DNA from: Butyrivibrio sp. XPD2002
GTDB lineage: Bacteria; Bacillota; Clostridia; Lachnospirales; Lachnospiraceae
Reading direction: 5' to 3'
Assembly (NCBI RefSeq): GCF_000423945.1
Contig: NZ_AUIY01000001.1
Location: 62,001 to 126,000 of the forward strand
DNA: 64,000 nucleotides
Part shown: positions 34,505 through 42,946 of the stretch, in pieces
Layout: each line of letters begins with the position of its first letter
Numbering within the stretch: position 1 is the stretch's first letter
Notes under the pieces: model-generated
What the model was told of the DNA's origin: nothing
Database searches by the model: none
What the model saw: only the letters and a program-made list of their open reading frames with translations
Program-made: the position numbers and the translations under genes

Positions 34505-34544
34505 GAACGTGTTCTGGCGAGCGAAACGAGAGCAGAACTTCCTA
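34505..34544 (+). repeat. Intergenic hairpin repeat, copy 2
   Basis: GTTCTG (34511-34516) pairs with CAGAAC (34533-34538). The flanks GAAC (34505-34508), GCGA, GAGAG and TTCCT match copy 1 at 4879-4925, while the stem differs by a compensating pair. It lies in the 3' untranslated region of the transaldolase gene, before the terminator. Confidence 0.65.
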
Positions 34545-34546
34545 AG

Positions 34547-34576
34547 AGAAGCACTTTTGTGGTGCTTCTTTTTTTT
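34547..34576 (+). terminator. Intrinsic terminator of the transaldolase gene
   Basis: AGAAGCAC (34547-34554) pairs with GTGCTTCT (34562-34569), seven-base loop, followed by T residues to 34576. Confidence 0.9.
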
Positions 34577-34666
34577 AATAATTTTTTATATATGATTAAT
34601 AGTTTTACAGCGTCCGTTTTGCTAACATTAATTGAGGCATTAAATCTAAATTAAGGCTGGTTATTT

Positions 34667-37600
34667 ATGGCAGAAAGTGAAGAGAGAGGACCATCCAGGG
34701 TTCTTTATTCCAAAGAAGAATTTATTAGCTTGGTTAATGAAAAAGCAGAAAAAGGTGATTTCTCTGCTTCTTTTTGCTGTGTATATTTTGCTGTAAATAA
34801 TTTCATGCAGTATTACATGAAGTACGGCTTTGATGAAGGCTATCAGGTTATCATGTTTGTATCAAATAAGATAAGAGATGCCTTCCCGGTTGATATTGCC
34901 TGCAAATTGGAGGATTCTACCTTTGCGGTTATCACTGATATTGAGGATGTTGATACCTTCATTACAAGAATCCGTAAGGATTTTGATGAAGTCTATATTC
35001 ATACCAATATGGAGCTGCATGCCGGTATTTATCCCATTGATCCCTATGATAGGAATGCAGAGGAAATAATACTGGATGCTAATATTGCCTGCTACAACGG
35101 TGAGTCCAAGGGAGAGGGAATAACTATATATGATAAGGAGCATGTTGATAACAGTATTCTGATGCAGCATTATGTTGTGCATCACCTGGAAACTGCTCTT
35201 GAAAACGGCGAGATCGAGGTATATTATCAGCCTATTTTCCATACATATTCAGGTAAGGTATGTGGTCATGAGGCTCTTGCAAGATGGAACAACCCTGAAT
35301 ATGGAGTTCTGATGCCCAAAGATTTTGTACCTGTCCTTGAAAATTCAAAGAAGATATATCTGCTTGATTCCTTTGTTATTAAAAAGGTCTGCGAGGATCA
35401 GAGTAAAATTAAGGAGACAACAGGGCTTGATCCTGTTCCTGTTTCCATTAACCTTACAAGAATGGACTTTGAGCTTTGCGATATGCTAAGTCTCCTTGAG
35501 GGTGAGATAAAGAAATATAAGCTGTCCAGAAATCTTATTCAGATAGAGATAAGTGAAGCAGAGATCACCATGGACAGAAAGGGCATAATGCGCGAGCTGA
35601 AGCGCTTTAAGGAAGCCGGCTTTACTATTATTTTTGATGATTTTGGAAGTGAATATTCATCACTTCATATATTGAATGATATGGCCTTTGATGCTGTTAA
35701 GATAAACAGCAGCTTCCTTGAGGGCTATAACTATGACAAGACACCAAGACTTATGATGAAAAATGTCATCAACCTGGTCAAGGAGCTTGGCATACGTACA
35801 ATGATGGGTAGTGTTGAGGATGAGGAAATTCTTGAGTTCCTAAAGCAGGCAGGCTGTGAGATGACTCAGGGACATCTCTATAGTGAGGCAGTGCCGCTAT
35901 GGTATTATCCACCCGGCGGATATCCCTTCGAGTATGAGACTGAAGCGGAGAGACATTTTTATAAGGAAATTGGTAATATAAATATCCTTTCACAGACTCC
36001 TATTGAAGAAAAGCATATTGATGAGGAGGAGTCGATTTTCCTTAATCAGCTTCCTCTTGCAATACTTGAGCTTGATAACAAGAAAAACTTCAAAGTACTT
36101 ATGTACAGCAGGGACTTTAATAATATATTTGAGCCGCTGTTTATTGGCGATATCAGATTTATCAATGATCTGCTTGACTCACCAAGGCATTCTCTTGCTA
36201 AAAACATTAAGCTCCTTGCACAACAGTGTGTGGATAATGATGAAATCCATGCGATGGAATTTGTTACCAGCAGAGGCTATAACAGACTAATGCTGAGGCA
36301 GATAACCACCAATAAGGAAATTGGTAAGACTGCGATTCTTGCGATTGCAGAGACCATGACGGACGATGATCCGGGAGCAAGAGCAGTTCAGCTCAATTCC
36401 CATATCAAGTTCCTGTATATGATCTACAACCGTGTTGATATTGTAAATATCGATATGGATACCTTTGAGACCGTATATGAGAATAATGCCAAGTACACCC
36501 ACAAGATGGGTAAGGGTACATATTCCAGGGCTATTAAGGCCTTCGCAGATGAGGCTATCTATAACGAGGACAGAGAAGCATTCCTTGATTTCTATGATCT
36601 TACAACAATTAATGACCGTATCGAGGAATACAGCTTTGACCATCTGACTGACTACTTCAGAACTATAGATGCAGAGGGCGATTACAACTGGCTCATGTAT
36701 CTGATCATTCCTATTGTCTCTGAGGGCAATAAGATGTTTATCATGTGCGCAAGAAGTATTGATGCGGAGCGCATGAGAAAGCTTCCTGACATAAGTCAGA
36801 GCGGATCAGAGTACTATGACATGCCAAGTGATCCTACATTCCTGCTTCTTGCAAGTGATGCCTTTACGCATACCCTTGGATATGGTTCTTTTGAGCAGTT
36901 CATCAGGAACACCTTCTATCTTGAGGCTAATCTCAGTACGAAGAAGACGGTGTATATGCATCTTGGACAGAGCGGTCTGATATCTGATTTTGGTGAGACC
37001 GGATATATTGAGCTTCCGTTTAAGGAAGTTATGATAAGCATGCTAAATGCCCAGGTTGTTGCCGAGGACAGAGAGAAAATGGTTGAGTTTTTTGATGATG
37101 AAAGACTCCTTAAAGCGTACAATGACGGAACAACCTCTGATCATATTGTCTGCCTTGAGATGACTGGTGCCAATGATATGCCAAGATATCAGAATTTCTG
37201 CTATCGCATGAGGAAGACAAGACAGGATAATAATATTCATATTTATATTCTTAAATATGATATCGATCAGTTTACGAGAACCAATGAAAGAATAAGATTC
37301 CTTGCTGAAAGAGATACCCTCACAGGTCTCTTTAACAGAATGACTATCGGAAGAATGTTTGATGCCTTTGTTAAGGATGAGGAGACGAAGAGCCTTGCGC
37401 TCATACTTCTTGACCTTGACTACTTCAAGCATATAAATGACGACTATGGACATGACTGCGGCGATATGGTACTAAAGGACGCAGCCAGAAGAATGCAGGA
37501 AAATCTTGGAGATGACTGCTATCCTTCAAGAATCGGTGGAGATGAGTTCCTGGTAGTAATAAGGAATCACTCGACAGAAGAAGTGGACAGGCTGCTTAAA

Positions 37601-37786
37601 CAGTTTTCCGAAGATAATAAGATAGTTGATTACAATGGGGAAGAAGTAAAATTCACAATGTCTGTGGGATATGCTGTATACCCGGAAGACGGAAAAGCGT
37701 ATAATGAATTATATAGAAACGCAGATAAAGCATTATACTATGTGAAAGAAAACGGAAAGAACAACTATTCAAAGTACGAAGGCTAG
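34667..37786 (+). CDS. Cyclic-di-GMP protein: degenerate GGDEF, EAL (altered) and C-terminal GGDEF
   Basis: A 1039-residue cytoplasmic protein, no membrane segments. Residues about 30-165 have the GGDEF fold but no motif (KLEDSTFAVIT sits where GGDEF would be). Residues 170-415 are an EAL domain with EAL at 202-204, Asn in SINLTR, Glu in IEISEAE, Asp324-Asp325, Lys345 and Gln401; but the loop-6 DDFGTG is DDFGSE and the catalytic Glu of the AEGVE motif is Gly381. About 450 unrecognised residues follow, perhaps sensory. The C-terminal GGDEF (957-961, RIGGDEFLVV) is intact and lacks an RxxD inhibition site. It probably makes c-di-GMP, with the EAL serving as a sensor or weak hydrolase. Confidence 0.88.
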   Translation: MAESEERGPSRVLYSKEEFISLVNEKAEKGDFSASFCCVYFAVNNFMQYYMKYGFDEGYQVIMFVSNKIRDAFPVDIACKLEDSTFAVITDIEDVDTFITRIRKDFDEVYIHTNMELHAGIYPIDPYDRNAEEIILDANIACYNGESKGEGITIYDKEHVDNSILMQHYVVHHLETALENGEIEVYYQPIFHTYSGKVCGHEALARWNNPEYGVLMPKDFVPVLENSKKIYLLDSFVIKKVCEDQSKIKETTGLDPVPVSINLTRMDFELCDMLSLLEGEIKKYKLSRNLIQIEISEAEITMDRKGIMRELKRFKEAGFTIIFDDFGSEYSSLHILNDMAFDAVKINSSFLEGYNYDKTPRLMMKNVINLVKELGIRTMMGSVEDEEILEFLKQAGCEMTQGHLYSEAVPLWYYPPGGYPFEYETEAERHFYKEIGNINILSQTPIEEKHIDEEESIFLNQLPLAILELDNKKNFKVLMYSRDFNNIFEPLFIGDIRFINDLLDSPRHSLAKNIKLLAQQCVDNDEIHAMEFVTSRGYNRLMLRQITTNKEIGKTAILAIAETMTDDDPGARAVQLNSHIKFLYMIYNRVDIVNIDMDTFETVYENNAKYTHKMGKGTYSRAIKAFADEAIYNEDREAFLDFYDLTTINDRIEEYSFDHLTDYFRTIDAEGDYNWLMYLIIPIVSEGNKMFIMCARSIDAERMRKLPDISQSGSEYYDMPSDPTFLLLASDAFTHTLGYGSFEQFIRNTFYLEANLSTKKTVYMHLGQSGLISDFGETGYIELPFKEVMISMLNAQVVAEDREKMVEFFDDERLLKAYNDGTTSDHIVCLEMTGANDMPRYQNFCYRMRKTRQDNNIHIYILKYDIDQFTRTNERIRFLAERDTLTGLFNRMTIGRMFDAFVKDEETKSLALILLDLDYFKHINDDYGHDCGDMVLKDAARRMQENLGDDCYPSRIGGDEFLVVIRNHSTEEVDRLLKQFSEDNKIVDYNGEEVKFTMSVGYAVYPEDGKAYNELYRNADKALYYVKENGKNNYSKYEG

Positions 37787-37799
37787 CGGAGGTAAGAAG

Positions 37800-38759
37800 A
37801 TGTCTGGAAAGTATAATATCTGTCTTGATATTGGTGGAACAAAGATTCTTGGGGCAATTTTTGACGAAAAAAAGGATATAGTTTACAGACTTAAGAAAAA
37901 GACTAAGGAAGCAGGTGATGACACTGCCAATGTTGAAAAGATGATAATCAGCGTTGTGCAGGATATGATCGACGAGTCGGGTATCAAAAAGAAGGAAATC
38001 AAGGCGATAGCTGCGGGAGCACCCGGAGTTATAGACCAGGGCTCGGGAATCATTCTTACTTCTCCGAATCTTCCCTGGACTGATTATGATATAAAGTCCT
38101 CTATTGAAAAGAAGTTCGACATTCCCTTCTACATCGGAAATGATGTAAATGTAGGTGTTCTCGGTGAGTGGAAATACGGAGTTGCAAAGGGCTATAAGAA
38201 CGTTGTTGGCTTCTTTGTAGGAACCGGAATGGGCGGCGGCCTCATACTTGATGGCAAGATGTTCACCGGTAATAAGTATAAAGCAGCTGAATACGGACAC
38301 ATGATCCTTGATCCCGAGGGACCGCTTTGCGGATGCGGACAGAGAGGATGTCTTGAAGCCTTCTCAAGTAAGAAGGGCATGAGCGCGTATATCCTTCAGC
38401 AGACAGCAAGAGGCCGCAAGAATATGCTGGCTGAATCTATTGAAAACGGCGTATTTAAGAGTAAGAACCTAAAGAAGGCTCTTGCTGCAAAAGATACAGT
38501 AACTCTTGAGGCTGTTGACAGAGCCTGCCACTATCTTGCAATTGCTACAGGTAACATGATAAATACCATAAGTCCTGACATTGTTGTTTATGGCGGCGGC
38601 GTTATGGAAGCGGTCGGCGATCTTTTCATGGAGAAGATACTTGCAGAGGTAGACAGATACTGCATGCCTTCCATCAGAAAAACCGTTGAACTTAAGAAGG
38701 CAGCCCTCGGAGATGACTCCAATATCTACGGAGCCCTTGCCATGATTGAGGATATGTGA
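37800..38759 (+). CDS. ROK-family sugar kinase, probable glucokinase
   Basis: A 319-residue ROK kinase. The ATP loop is CLDIGGTKILGA, the substrate region is SPNLPWTDYD and FYIGNDVNVGVLGEW, and the ROK zinc motif is CGCGQRGCLEAFSS with the upstream His in EYGHMIL. There is no N-terminal HTH, so it is an enzyme, not a repressor. Glucokinase is the most likely role; other hexoses or N-acetylmannosamine are possible. SD CGGAGG precedes ATG 37800, 13 bases after the c-di-GMP gene. Glucose from glycogen breakdown could enter here. Confidence 0.88.
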   Translation: MSGKYNICLDIGGTKILGAIFDEKKDIVYRLKKKTKEAGDDTANVEKMIISVVQDMIDESGIKKKEIKAIAAGAPGVIDQGSGIILTSPNLPWTDYDIKSSIEKKFDIPFYIGNDVNVGVLGEWKYGVAKGYKNVVGFFVGTGMGGGLILDGKMFTGNKYKAAEYGHMILDPEGPLCGCGQRGCLEAFSSKKGMSAYILQQTARGRKNMLAESIENGVFKSKNLKKALAAKDTVTLEAVDRACHYLAIATGNMINTISPDIVVYGGGVMEAVGDLFMEKILAEVDRYCMPSIRKTVELKKAALGDDSNIYGALAMIEDM

Positions 38760-38782
38760 TACGGAATTTAAAAAATCGTGAA

Positions 38783-38810
38783 TTTACAAGTATTTTTACG
38801 ATGATATATT
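38783..38810 (+). promoter_or_regulatory. Probable promoter of dut
   Basis: -35 TTTACA (38783-38788), 16-base spacer, extended -10 TGATATATT (TATATT at 38805-38810). Transcription would start near 38817, upstream of the terminator-like hairpin. Confidence 0.55.
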
Positions 38811-38829
38811 AGCTGATTTGTTATATAAT

Positions 38830-38877
38830 AAGACTTGTTGCGGATCTGTGTATGCAGAATGACAACAAGTCTTTTTT
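38830..38877 (+). terminator. Terminator-like hairpin in front of dut
   Basis: AAGACTTGTTG (38830-38840) pairs perfectly with CAACAAGTCTT (38863-38873), 22-base loop, then TTTTTT (to 38877). It can terminate the ROK kinase transcript, but because a good promoter lies just upstream it could also attenuate dut. The SD AAGGAG follows at once (38883-38888). Confidence 0.75.
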
Positions 38878-38895
38878 ATTCAAAGGAGAATCCTG

Positions 38896-39333
38896 ATGAA
38901 AGTAAATATTAAAAAGCTGAGCGATACAGCTACATTGCCTACAAGAGGAAGTGCTGCAGCTGCCGGCTATGATCTTTATGCGAATGTCAGTGAGGATACA
39001 AAGATAGCACCTCACACAACACAGAAGATAGGAACAGGACTTGCAATGGAAATTCCGGATGGCTACTTTGGGGGAATTTATGCAAGAAGCGGTATTGCAA
39101 CAAAGGAAGGACTTCGTCCTGCTAACTGCGTTGGTGTAGTGGATTCCGATTATCGCGGAGAGATAATTGTTGCAGTTCATAATGACTCAGATATTGAGAG
39201 AGTTATAACTCCTGCAGAGAGAATTGCGCAGATCATTATCCAGCCGTATTTATCAGTGGAATTTGAAGAAGCAGATGAGCTTGCAGAATCAGAAAGAGGA
39301 GCAGGCGGATTCGGTTCAACAGGTAAACAATAA
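38896..39333 (+). CDS. dut: dUTP diphosphatase
   Basis: A 145-residue trimeric dUTPase that hydrolyses dUTP to dUMP and pyrophosphate and keeps uracil out of DNA. All five motifs are visible: AAGYDLYA, the YARSGIA variant of RSG, GVVDSDYRGEI, ITPAERIAQIII and the C-terminal GGFGSTGK. Length is normal. SD AAGGAG precedes ATG 38896. Confidence 0.96.
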   Translation: MKVNIKKLSDTATLPTRGSAAAAGYDLYANVSEDTKIAPHTTQKIGTGLAMEIPDGYFGGIYARSGIATKEGLRPANCVGVVDSDYRGEIIVAVHNDSDIERVITPAERIAQIIIQPYLSVEFEEADELAESERGAGGFGSTGKQ

Positions 39334-39353
39334 GCACATTGTTACTGGCAAAA

Positions 39354-39362
39354 GTGCTATAA
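39354..39362 (+). promoter_or_regulatory. Probable promoter of the GlgB-like gene
   Basis: Extended -10 TGCTATAAT (TATAAT at 39357-39362) with no clear -35. The leader to ATG 39409 is about 40 bases. Confidence 0.5.
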
Positions 39363-39408
39363 TTAATTTTGGATGTTATTCATTATGCCATAGATGAGGA
39401 GGATTACT

Positions 39409-41964
39409 ATGAACAACAAGCTTTACAAACTTATGAACTGGCCTGAGATTGAAGAAATAATATATTCTGACGGGGATGATCCTCATCGAATCCTTGGTGC
39501 TCATAAGGTGGGCTCCAATCTGTTAATTCAGACATTTTATCCAATGGCGGTTGAAATAGAAGTTGTTCCGGATTCAGGAACAAAGAAGTATAAGATGGAA
39601 CTTGCTGATGAAGCAGGCTTTTATGCTGCTCTTGTTCCCTATAAGGAGAACTTCAAATATAAATACAGAATAAAACTTGAGAACGGCGACGTTAAGGAGA
39701 TCATAGATCCTTACAATTTCTCTGCGAGAATGGATCGTGAGGACTTTATCAAGTTTAACAGCGGCATTCATTATTCTATTCATGAAAAGCTTGGCGCTCA
39801 TATTATTGAGCTTGATGGCGTTAAGGGCTGCGCCTTTGCGGTTTGGGCTCCCGATGCTGCCAGAGTAAGCGTAATCGGCGACTTTAATGACTGGGATGGC
39901 AGAGTAAATCAGATGCAGCGTGTTGATCACGACGGCATTTTTGAGATATTCATTCCTGAGGCAAAGGCCGGTGACGGATATCAGTATGAGATCAAGACAA
40001 AGGGCGGCGTAATCTTTAAGAGACCCGATCCCTTTGGCTATGCATTTAAGGATAAGGAGAACGAGGTTTCACAGGTTACTCCTATAGACGATATCAAGTG
40101 GACTGATGCTGCATGGATAAAGAACCGTGCAAAGTTCAACAGAGATACGGATGCGCTTTCAATCTGCGAGCTTTCACTTGATTCCTTTGCTGCAAGACAT
40201 CAGAATCATATTCCTGATTACGAGGAGCTCGCTCATGAAATCCTTCAGTATGTTCAGGATCATGGCTTTAATACAATCGAGCTTAAGCCTATTATGGAGC
40301 ACATTCCGGGACATCCGTTCCATATAAATGGATTCTTCTCAATTCAGAAGAGATACGGTTCTCCTGCAGGCTTTAAGAAGTTCGTTAATATCATGCATGA
40401 AGCAGGCATAAGAGTAATCATGGACTTTGTTACAACCTTCTTCCCCAAGCTTCAGTGCGGACTTAATGCCTTTGACGGACAGGCTCTTTATGAGTATCCC
40501 GATCCGAGAATGGGCGTACATCCCAGAACCGGCGATCTGATATTTGACTTTGGAAGAAAACAGGTTACCAATTTCCTTATTTCAAGTGCTTTATTCTGGG
40601 TTGAGACATTCCACCTGGATGGTCTAAGGGTAGCTGATATTGCCAAGATCCTTTATCTTGATTACGACAGAAAGCCCGGACAGTGGGTTCCTAATATTTA
40701 CGGCGGTAATGAAAACCTTGAGGCTAAGGATTTCCTTTGCAACTTCAACGCTGTTTTAAAGACAACCTATCCCGGCGTACTTACACTTACAAAGGAGACC
40801 TCCTGCTGGCCCAGAGTTACAGGAGAGCTTGATGATGGCGGTCTTGGATTTGACTATAAGTGGAACAATGGATGGACCAAGGACTTCCTTGATTATATCC
40901 AGAATGATCCGCTGTTTAGATCAGGTAACCACAACGAGCTTACATTCTCCCTTGTATATTGCTACACAGAGAGATTTGTTCTTGCATTTACCCATGAGGA
41001 AATCGGAAAAGGCTTAGAGGGACTTTATGACCTTATGCCCGGTGATTCAGCTCAGAAGATGGCTGGCGTAAGACTTGCAATTTCTTATCTTATGACACAT
41101 CCCGGCAAGAAGATGATCTATATGGATCCCAATGAGCTCAGCATAGATAATGCTGTTTTCCTTGAGAACATGATCCATTCACTTAATGAGATATATTACA
41201 ACAGACCTGCTCTTCATAAGATCGATGTAAATGACAGTGGCTTCGAGTGGATTAACAGTATGGCTGCTGAAGAGTGTATGATGTCCTTTATGAGAAAGGG
41301 CGAGAAGGATGAAGACCTTCTTGTAGTTGTTGTTAATATGGCCGGTGTGGACAGAACCTTTGAGGTTGGTGTTCCTGCCGATGGTAAATATTATGAGATA
41401 TTTAACTCAGATGATACCTGCTATGGCGGAAGCGGAATAGTTAATCCCGGAAGGATTGAGGCCAGCTTTAACGAGGCTGACGGTAGACCTTATTCAATTC
41501 CGATCAAGGTTGCTTCATCATCCCTTGCAATCTTCTCATACACTCCTTACACAACACAGGAGAAGAAGATCAGAAAGATCCGCGAAGAGGAAGCAAACAA
41601 CAAGATGCAGGAGCGCGAGAAGACCTTAAGAGAGCTGAAGAACAGACAGGAAAAGGAAGAGGCAGAGCTTTTAAGAGAGCTTCATGAGCGCTATGAGAAG
41701 GAGCTTGCAGCTCAGGAGGAGGCTATCGAAAAGAAGTACGAGCAGATTGAGGAAGAGCGTATTTCAAGCATAGTTTCTGAAGCAGCCCTTAAGTCTATTT
41801 CAGGTAAAAAGACTGTTGCTAAGAAGACTGCAACAAAGAAGGCTGCTGCTTCAAAGGCTTCAGGCAAAACAGGAACAGCTAAGAAGGCTGCAAAAACCAC
41901 AACAAAAAAGACTACTGCGAAAAGGACAGTAAATAAGACAGAAAAGAAGGAAGACAATAAATAA
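39409..41964 (+). CDS. GlgB (branching enzyme) homologue with lost catalytic residues, coiled coil and Lys-rich tail
   Basis: An 851-residue protein (usual GlgB 630-760). Order: N-terminal domain, CBM48 (FAVWAPDAARVSVIGDFNDW), GH13 barrel and C-terminal beta domain, clearly of GlgB descent (LYEYPDPRMGVHP, GLGFDYKWNNGWTKDFLDY). The catalytic set is gone: nucleophile Asp is Ala409 (GLRVADIA for GLRVDAVA), acid/base Glu is Lys462 (TLTKETS for TMAEEST), the third Asp is Glu530 (THEE for SHDE), and the region-I His is Phe344. After the barrel comes a charged coiled coil (about 715-790), then a 52-residue tail of Lys, Ala and Thr (800-851). ATG 39409 follows AGGAGG. I infer a glucan-binding pseudoenzyme or scaffold. 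The stop overlaps the MscS start by one base. Confidence 0.85.
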   Translation: MNNKLYKLMNWPEIEEIIYSDGDDPHRILGAHKVGSNLLIQTFYPMAVEIEVVPDSGTKKYKMELADEAGFYAALVPYKENFKYKYRIKLENGDVKEIIDPYNFSARMDREDFIKFNSGIHYSIHEKLGAHIIELDGVKGCAFAVWAPDAARVSVIGDFNDWDGRVNQMQRVDHDGIFEIFIPEAKAGDGYQYEIKTKGGVIFKRPDPFGYAFKDKENEVSQVTPIDDIKWTDAAWIKNRAKFNRDTDALSICELSLDSFAARHQNHIPDYEELAHEILQYVQDHGFNTIELKPIMEHIPGHPFHINGFFSIQKRYGSPAGFKKFVNIMHEAGIRVIMDFVTTFFPKLQCGLNAFDGQALYEYPDPRMGVHPRTGDLIFDFGRKQVTNFLISSALFWVETFHLDGLRVADIAKILYLDYDRKPGQWVPNIYGGNENLEAKDFLCNFNAVLKTTYPGVLTLTKETSCWPRVTGELDDGGLGFDYKWNNGWTKDFLDYIQNDPLFRSGNHNELTFSLVYCYTERFVLAFTHEEIGKGLEGLYDLMPGDSAQKMAGVRLAISYLMTHPGKKMIYMDPNELSIDNAVFLENMIHSLNEIYYNRPALHKIDVNDSGFEWINSMAAEECMMSFMRKGEKDEDLLVVVVNMAGVDRTFEVGVPADGKYYEIFNSDDTCYGGSGIVNPGRIEASFNEADGRPYSIPIKVASSSLAIFSYTPYTTQEKKIRKIREEEANNKMQEREKTLRELKNRQEKEEAELLRELHERYEKELAAQEEAIEKKYEQIEEERISSIVSEAALKSISGKKTVAKKTATKKAAASKASGKTGTAKKAAKTTTKKTTAKRTVNKTEKKEDNK

Positions 41965-42872
41965 TGAATATGATGTTACCGCCCATGCTGCTTACTGCTA
42001 CTGCTGAAACTGCTATCGAGACTTTGGCGGAGGTAACAGGAAACGAAAACTTAAAACCGGGAGTAATCCAGAATTATCTTAAGGACCTCCCGGATAAGGC
42101 TTTCGCCCTTTTGGTGAAGGTCGTTTTTGCCATCATTGTCATTGTAATAATGTGGCAGGCCATAAAGGCTATAACTAATCTGGTGGAGAAGTCCTTAAAG
42201 AAAACAAAGATTGAGGACGCAACAGCCAAGTTCCTGGCAAGTGTTGTCAAGGTATCGCTTGAGGTATTCCTTGCATTCTCCATAGCTGCCGGCTTTGGAA
42301 TGGATACGGCAAGTATAGTAGCACTCCTTGGTTCTGCCGGTGTTGCTATCGGTCTTGCCGTACAGGGAACACTTTCAGATTTTGCAGGTGGTATTCTTAT
42401 CCTTCTTGCAAAACCCTTCAGAGTAGGTGATTACATTGTTGTTAATGGGGCAGGAATTGAAGGCTCTGTCACTGAGATAGCTCTTATCAATACCAGAATG
42501 CTCACAGCTGATTACAGAAGAATCGTTGTTCCTAACGGCGCGCTGGCATCAGCTACCATAACCAACAACAACGGCAACACAATGAGAATCCTTGATACCA
42601 TGGTAGGAATCTCCTACAGCGCTGATATTGATAAGGCAAGAGCTGTTGCAACAAGAGTGCTTGATGCAAATGAGTTTATCTCCGATAAGTATGAGAAGGT
42701 AGTTTACGTTGATGAGCTTGCTGACAGCAGCGTGAACCTCAGAATCAGAGGATGGGTTAAGCCTGCAGACTATGTTAAGGCAAAATGGTCCATGAATGAG
42801 GCAATCAAAAAGGCTTTTGATAAGGAAGGGGTTGAGATACCTTTTCCTCAGATGGATGTGCACATGAGATGA
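41964..42872 (+). CDS. mscS: Small-conductance mechanosensitive channel, MscS family
   Basis: A 302-residue MscS channel that opens under membrane tension during hypo-osmotic shock. It has an N-terminal extension, two helices (about residues 45-65 and 85-110), the pore helix GSAGVAIGLAVQGTLSDFAGG with Gly/Ala packing, and the beta domain KPFRVGDYIVV, VPNGALAS and ITNNNGN. The C-terminal alpha-beta domain ends in IPFPQMDVHM, as usual. ATG overlaps the preceding TAA by one base (TAATG), so translation is coupled to the GlgB-like gene. Coupling of a glucan-binding protein with an osmotic valve is unexplained. Confidence 0.93.
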   Translation: MNMMLPPMLLTATAETAIETLAEVTGNENLKPGVIQNYLKDLPDKAFALLVKVVFAIIVIVIMWQAIKAITNLVEKSLKKTKIEDATAKFLASVVKVSLEVFLAFSIAAGFGMDTASIVALLGSAGVAIGLAVQGTLSDFAGGILILLAKPFRVGDYIVVNGAGIEGSVTEIALINTRMLTADYRRIVVPNGALASATITNNNGNTMRILDTMVGISYSADIDKARAVATRVLDANEFISDKYEKVVYVDELADSSVNLRIRGWVKPADYVKAKWSMNEAIKKAFDKEGVEIPFPQMDVHMR

Positions 42873-42884
42873 TAGCTTTTTTGC

Positions 42885-42913
42885 TTGTCAAAGTCTGGTG
42901 TAATAAGTATAAT
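42885..42913 (+). promoter_or_regulatory. Promoter of tRNA-Thr
   Basis: -35 TTGTCA (42885-42890), 17-base spacer, consensus -10 TATAAT (42908-42913). The short leader can fold into a hairpin: TCTGTGCCTTT (42918-42928) with AAAGGACACAGA (42930-42941), one bulged A. Confidence 0.8.
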
Positions 42914-42946
42914 GATATCTGTGCCTTTTAAAGGACACAGATGTTT

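Noticed and set aside
37653-38300. Minus-strand open frame of 215 codons
   Set aside because: It is opposite the end of the c-di-GMP gene and the ROK kinase gene, both of which are certain.
41812-41961. Frameshift as the cause of the Lys-rich tail of the GlgB-like protein
   Set aside because: The tail is in frame with the coiled coil, has mixed synonymous codons (AAG and AAA, GCT and GCA) and ends exactly at the MscS start, so it looks real.
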